A stretch of DNA of 64,000 nt, from NCBI RefSeq assembly GCF_042219825.1, contig NZ_JBHJHQ010000006.1:310001-374000 (forward strand), read 5' to 3'. The position numbers and the translations under genes are program-made. Source of the DNA: JBHJHP01 sp042219825. GTDB lineage: Bacteria > Bacteroidota > Bacteroidia > Bacteroidales > UBA5342. Under the pieces are notes generated by a model. The model was not told the origin of the DNA. It was given only the letters and a program-made list of their open reading frames with translations, and ran no database searches. Position 1 is the stretch's first letter, and every line of letters begins with the position of its first letter. Of the stretch, positions 61,073 to 64,000 are shown in pieces.

Positions 61073-61729
61073 TTAATCCCCGAAAATGATAGAATTATAT
61101 GAATCTGCGTCAATAACCTGAGGCTCATATACCACGCCCCAACGGTTTAAGTTCCTCACAAATGCCCGCAGGTGGTTTTCAGAACCTTTCAATAAATTGG
61201 AATATACCGTAATTATTGGGTCCTTATCTGTTAGAGCCAGTTCTTCTTTCAGATCCGCTATATCCACTTCCTCAATTAAGGCACCGACTTTTAAAGCCTC
61301 AACTTCTGAAATATTTCCCGTAACAACCAGAGTGTCATATAAGGCTTGTAATTTCTCGTTTACGAATACACCTACAGGATTATCGCCAGCTATATCGTCA
61401 ATTTCATAATAATCCAGCAATGTTAGTACAGCTTCAGTATGGCGTTGTTCGCTATACGAAATGTTATTAAATACTCTGAATCCCCATTTTTCGTACAGTG
61501 TTACATATACATCATGTGCCAGTTTTTCTTCTTCACGCATAAAAAGCAGATTGTTAACTTCACTGCTATCCGCTGCAATAACCGCTGTATCTGTAACCAA
61601 CGAATCAAGATATGATTGCAGTTCGTAACTTTTGTAATCTTCCATATCCCAGTCTTCGGGTATTTCAGCTTGTGTACATCCAAAAGCTACAAACACCATT
61701 ATAAACTGAAATAAAACTACCTTATTCAT
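61073..61729 (-). CDS. DUF2202 lipoprotein (ferritin-like)
   Basis: 218 residues from the ATG at 61729 (MNKVVLFQFIMVFVAFGC), which gives a lipoprotein signal with lipobox AFGC followed by TQAE; an earlier ATG at 61765 adds 12 residues. The mature part holds the DUF2202 domain (NNLLFMREEEKLAHDVYVTL, SEQRHTEAVLTLLDYYEIDD), a ferritin-like helical bundle with Glu and His residues in metal-binding positions; its reaction is unknown. Convergent with the ketopantoate reductase gene. Confidence 0.88.
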   Translation of the reverse strand: MNKVVLFQFIMVFVAFGCTQAEIPEDWDMEDYKSYELQSYLDSLVTDTAVIAADSSEVNNLLFMREEEKLAHDVYVTLYEKWGFRVFNNISYSEQRHTEAVLTLLDYYEIDDIAGDNPVGVFVNEKLQALYDTLVVTGNISEVEALKVGALIEEVDIADLKEELALTDKDPIITVYSNLLKGSENHLRAFVRNLNRWGVVYEPQVIDADSYNSIIFGD

Positions 61730-61953
61730 AATTGTATCAATTTTAGTGAAACTTCTTTGACTCATAACCGAACTTAAACAGGTTTACCCTACCTGAAAAA
61801 TTTAAAAATATAGATAATTACATATGAAAGTTCTGATATAACGTTTAAACTCTTACATAAATCATTAAAAATTAGAAAATAAGCAGGTATCTTAGCGCCT
61901 GAACATAACCGGAATAATCTATAAGTTAAGATGGTAATAATTTTCTTTAGAAT

Positions 61954-63417
61954 ATGGAATTGGAAAAGCATTTTGAAATTTTCAGAGAAAATATAATTGG
62001 ACACGATACTGACTTTGAAACTCCCTTTGGTAAAAAGAAGGTTATTTATGCCGACTGGGTAGCCAGTGGAAGATTATATAAGCCTATTGAAGAAAAATTG
62101 TGTCATGACTTTGGACCATTTGTGGCCAATACGCATTCCGAAACCAGTGAAACGGGGATTTTAATGACCAAGGCATACAAGTTATCGCATCAGATGATTA
62201 AAAAAACTGTAAATGCCAACGAAAATGATGTCATTATTACTGCGGGGTTTGGAATGACAGCAGTCATCAATAAATTTCAACGCATACTTGGGCTAAAATA
62301 CTGCTCACTGAATAATGGAAAAAAATGCATCAGGGAGCGGGAGCGGCCTGTGGTGTTTATTACACATATGGAACACCATTCCAACCATACATCCTGGTAC
62401 GAGACCAATGCTGATGTTGTTATTATTGAACCGGATGAAAAGCTTTTGGTAAGTACCGAAAACCTGAGAAAAAAACTGGAAGAATATAAGGATCGTGAAT
62501 TTAAAATCGGATCATTTACGGCATGTTCAAATGTCACGGGAATTCGCACGCCTTATTTTGAAATGGCATCCATCATGCACGAATACGGTGGTGTTTGTTT
62601 CATCGACTTTGCGGCATCTGCGCCATATGATCCCATAGATATGCATCCGGCTGATCCAATGCAGAAGCTGGATGCCATTATGTTCTCACCACATAAATTC
62701 TTAGGAGGTCCGGGCTCGTCAGGTGTGTTGATTTTTGATAAATCCATGTATAAAAATGAGGTTCCTGATAATCCGGGTGGAGGAACAGTGGATTGGACCA
62801 ATCCCTGGGGAAAATATAAATATGTGGATGATATTGAAGCCCGGGAGGACGGAGGTACACCGGGATTTCTGCAATCTATTAGAACGGCGTTGTGTTTTGA
62901 ACTGAAGGAGATGATGGATCCCCATAAAATTATGAAAAGGGAAGAGGAGTTGCTGCAAAAAGCATTTGCCGGATTGGATAGGATAAAAGGTGTTCATATT
63001 CTCGCCAACAATGAACGTAAAAGATTAGGAATAATTTCGTTTTTTATGGAGAATATCCATTATAATCTTGTCGTTAAACTTCTTAATGATTTGTATGGCA
63101 TTCAGGTTCGTGGTGGTTGTGCCTGTGCGGGTACCTATGGGCATCTGCTTCTGGAGGTTTCGCATGAGCGATCTGATTTAATTACACAGAAGATCAACCA
63201 GGGAGACCTCACAGAAAAACCCGGTTGGATTCGATGGTCACTTCATCCGACCATGAAAACAGAAGAAGTTGATCTGTTTATTGAAGCTGTTCAATATATT
63301 TCGGATCATGTGATTGAACTGGAAAAGGACTACACATATGTACCCAGGAAAAATGCTTATTATCACAAAAATGAACCAGACTCTGATAAAAAAGTTGAAG
63401 AGTGGTTTAGGTTCTGA
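61954..63417 (+). CDS. Class V aminotransferase (cysteine-desulfurase-like fold)
   Basis: 487 residues. PLP-dependent fold with the PLP lysine Lys248 in FSPHKFLGGPGSSGVL, cofactor Asp in CFIDFAASAPYDPID, and the end motif VRGGCACAGTYGHLLL with two cysteines. ADWVASGRLYKPIEEKL at the start and HSETSETGILMTKAY are typical of a large SufS/CsdA-related group in Bacteroidota. The usual desulfurase loop RxGxHC is replaced by GGCACAG, so cysteine desulfurase activity is not certain; it may be a lyase or aminotransferase on another substrate. Stands alone. Confidence 0.88.
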   Translation: MELEKHFEIFRENIIGHDTDFETPFGKKKVIYADWVASGRLYKPIEEKLCHDFGPFVANTHSETSETGILMTKAYKLSHQMIKKTVNANENDVIITAGFGMTAVINKFQRILGLKYCSLNNGKKCIRERERPVVFITHMEHHSNHTSWYETNADVVIIEPDEKLLVSTENLRKKLEEYKDREFKIGSFTACSNVTGIRTPYFEMASIMHEYGGVCFIDFAASAPYDPIDMHPADPMQKLDAIMFSPHKFLGGPGSSGVLIFDKSMYKNEVPDNPGGGTVDWTNPWGKYKYVDDIEAREDGGTPGFLQSIRTALCFELKEMMDPHKIMKREEELLQKAFAGLDRIKGVHILANNERKRLGIISFFMENIHYNLVVKLLNDLYGIQVRGGCACAGTYGHLLLEVSHERSDLITQKINQGDLTEKPGWIRWSLHPTMKTEEVDLFIEAVQYISDHVIELEKDYTYVPRKNAYYHKNEPDSDKKVEEWFRF

Positions 63418-63638
63418 ACGTAATTTTAGTTGATTAATATTACAACAAGTCTATGTTATTTGGATTAAAGGGAGGGGAGCATTTGAAAAAATGATTTATT
63501 ACCATTTTTTCAAAAAAAAACACGTAAATTTATATACATTTATGATGTTGATAATGATGTATTAAACTGTTGAAGACATGTTCAGTGTCATTCTTTTGCG
63601 TCATGCTTTTTTGTTGTAAATCAATTTAAAATAAAACC

Positions 63639-64000
63639 GTGAAACAGATAGTTACCATTCTAGGAATTATATTCCTGTTCGCTTTTAATCTCAATTCACA
63701 GATTTCAGATGTACCTGTGAAGATAGGGTATAATAATGTTTTAATCACCGAAATGGACAAATTCCATTTTGAAAAGGAGTCTTGCCAGTTTGGATCGGAT
63801 ATAAAACAACGCCTTGATAGTGTCTTAATATTACAACTGGATACAGCTACAGATAATTGGAATTTATATCAGAAAAAAGAGTTTGAATTCGATGTAATTA
63901 ATGATAAAGTGTCAATATTCAACTATTTAAGGGATCTTGATACCGAGGAATGGGTGATGGATGTCAAAAAAGACTATTCTCAGAACGAAAACGGAAACCT
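63639..64000 (+). CDS. Secreted protein, partial (GTG start), probably T9SS cargo
   Basis: The frame starts at GTG 63639 (an in-frame TAA at 63627 excludes an earlier start) and runs off the right edge after 120 residues. Signal peptide KQIVTILGIIFLFAFNLNSQ; then a domain whose end reads EEWVMDVKKDYSQNENGN, like the DxW...YxYNENGN repeats seen in some Bacteroidota surface or T9SS proteins. Function cannot be given. No ATG is available near this position. Confidence 0.6.
   Translation, partial: MKQIVTILGIIFLFAFNLNSQISDVPVKIGYNNVLITEMDKFHFEKESCQFGSDIKQRLDSVLILQLDTATDNWNLYQKKEFEFDVINDKVSIFNYLRDLDTEEWVMDVKKDYSQNENGN

Overview
The window reads as a chromosome segment of a free-living, polysaccharide-degrading Bacteroidota, probably of the anaerobic or facultative Bacteroidales/Marinilabiliales type. 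Evidence: a SusC-type transporter divergent from a hybrid two-component regulator, several proteins ending in type IX secretion (T9SS) sorting domains (YPNPF/YPDPF plus a GIYFYR/GIYLYR end), almost no Shine-Dalgarno sites, and promoters of the Bacteroidota TTTG / TAnnTTTG kind (the clearest is in front of tRNA-Lys). The family cannot be fixed from sequence reading alone.

Layout. 0-5.3 kb: edge of a polysaccharide-utilisation locus (partial susC, divergent hybrid two-component sensor). 5.3-8.1 kb: leftward operon of TlpA-like thioredoxin, outer-membrane barrel, and redoxin with T9SS tail. 8.2-11.4 kb: uvrA and tRNA-Lys(UUU). 11.4-20 kb: a complete type II-C CRISPR-Cas locus: leftward tracrRNA, cas9, an inserted REP-associated Y1 (HUH) transposase gene, cas1, cas2, and an array of 30 repeats and 29 spacers. 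Six copies of one 31-35 bp palindrome lie at nearly every gene boundary of this locus, including one read in frame inside the transposase gene; none was seen elsewhere in the window. 20-27 kb: GH2 glycosidase, NmrA-like reductase, tricorn-like protease. 27-33.7 kb: small envelope proteins, a LytS/LytTR pair, a phospholipid-type operon (PlsC, lipid kinase, HAD phosphatase) and a Crp/Fnr regulator.

33.8-45 kb: a 13-gene rightward operon for an Mrp-antiporter/complex-I-like membrane complex related to Mbh/Mbx, with no intact [NiFe] site (both CxxC pairs of the large subunit read CxxE), a double antiporter subunit in one chain, and a NuoI-like ferredoxin fused to a GltD/NfnB-type NAD(P)H flavoprotein. 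It is best read as a group-4-hydrogenase-related (Ehr/Mbx-like) ion-pumping ferredoxin/NAD(P)H oxidoreductase. 45-49 kb: ketopantoate-reductase-like protein, a lipoprotein, and a CitE-like aldolase/lyase fused to an SGNH hydrolase-like domain. 49-58.3 kb: a leftward pectin-degradation group (PL4-type rhamnogalacturonan lyase, CE8 pectinesterase) beside a 1929-residue secreted beta-helix protein built from exact 1296-bp tandem units. 58.4-64 kb: housekeeping and small secreted proteins (agmatine deiminase family, second ketopantoate reductase, DUF2202 lipoprotein, class V aminotransferase, and a partial GTG-start secreted protein at the right edge).

The features most worth follow-up are the palindrome-bracketed CRISPR-Cas9 locus and the fused Ehr/Mbx-like complex.
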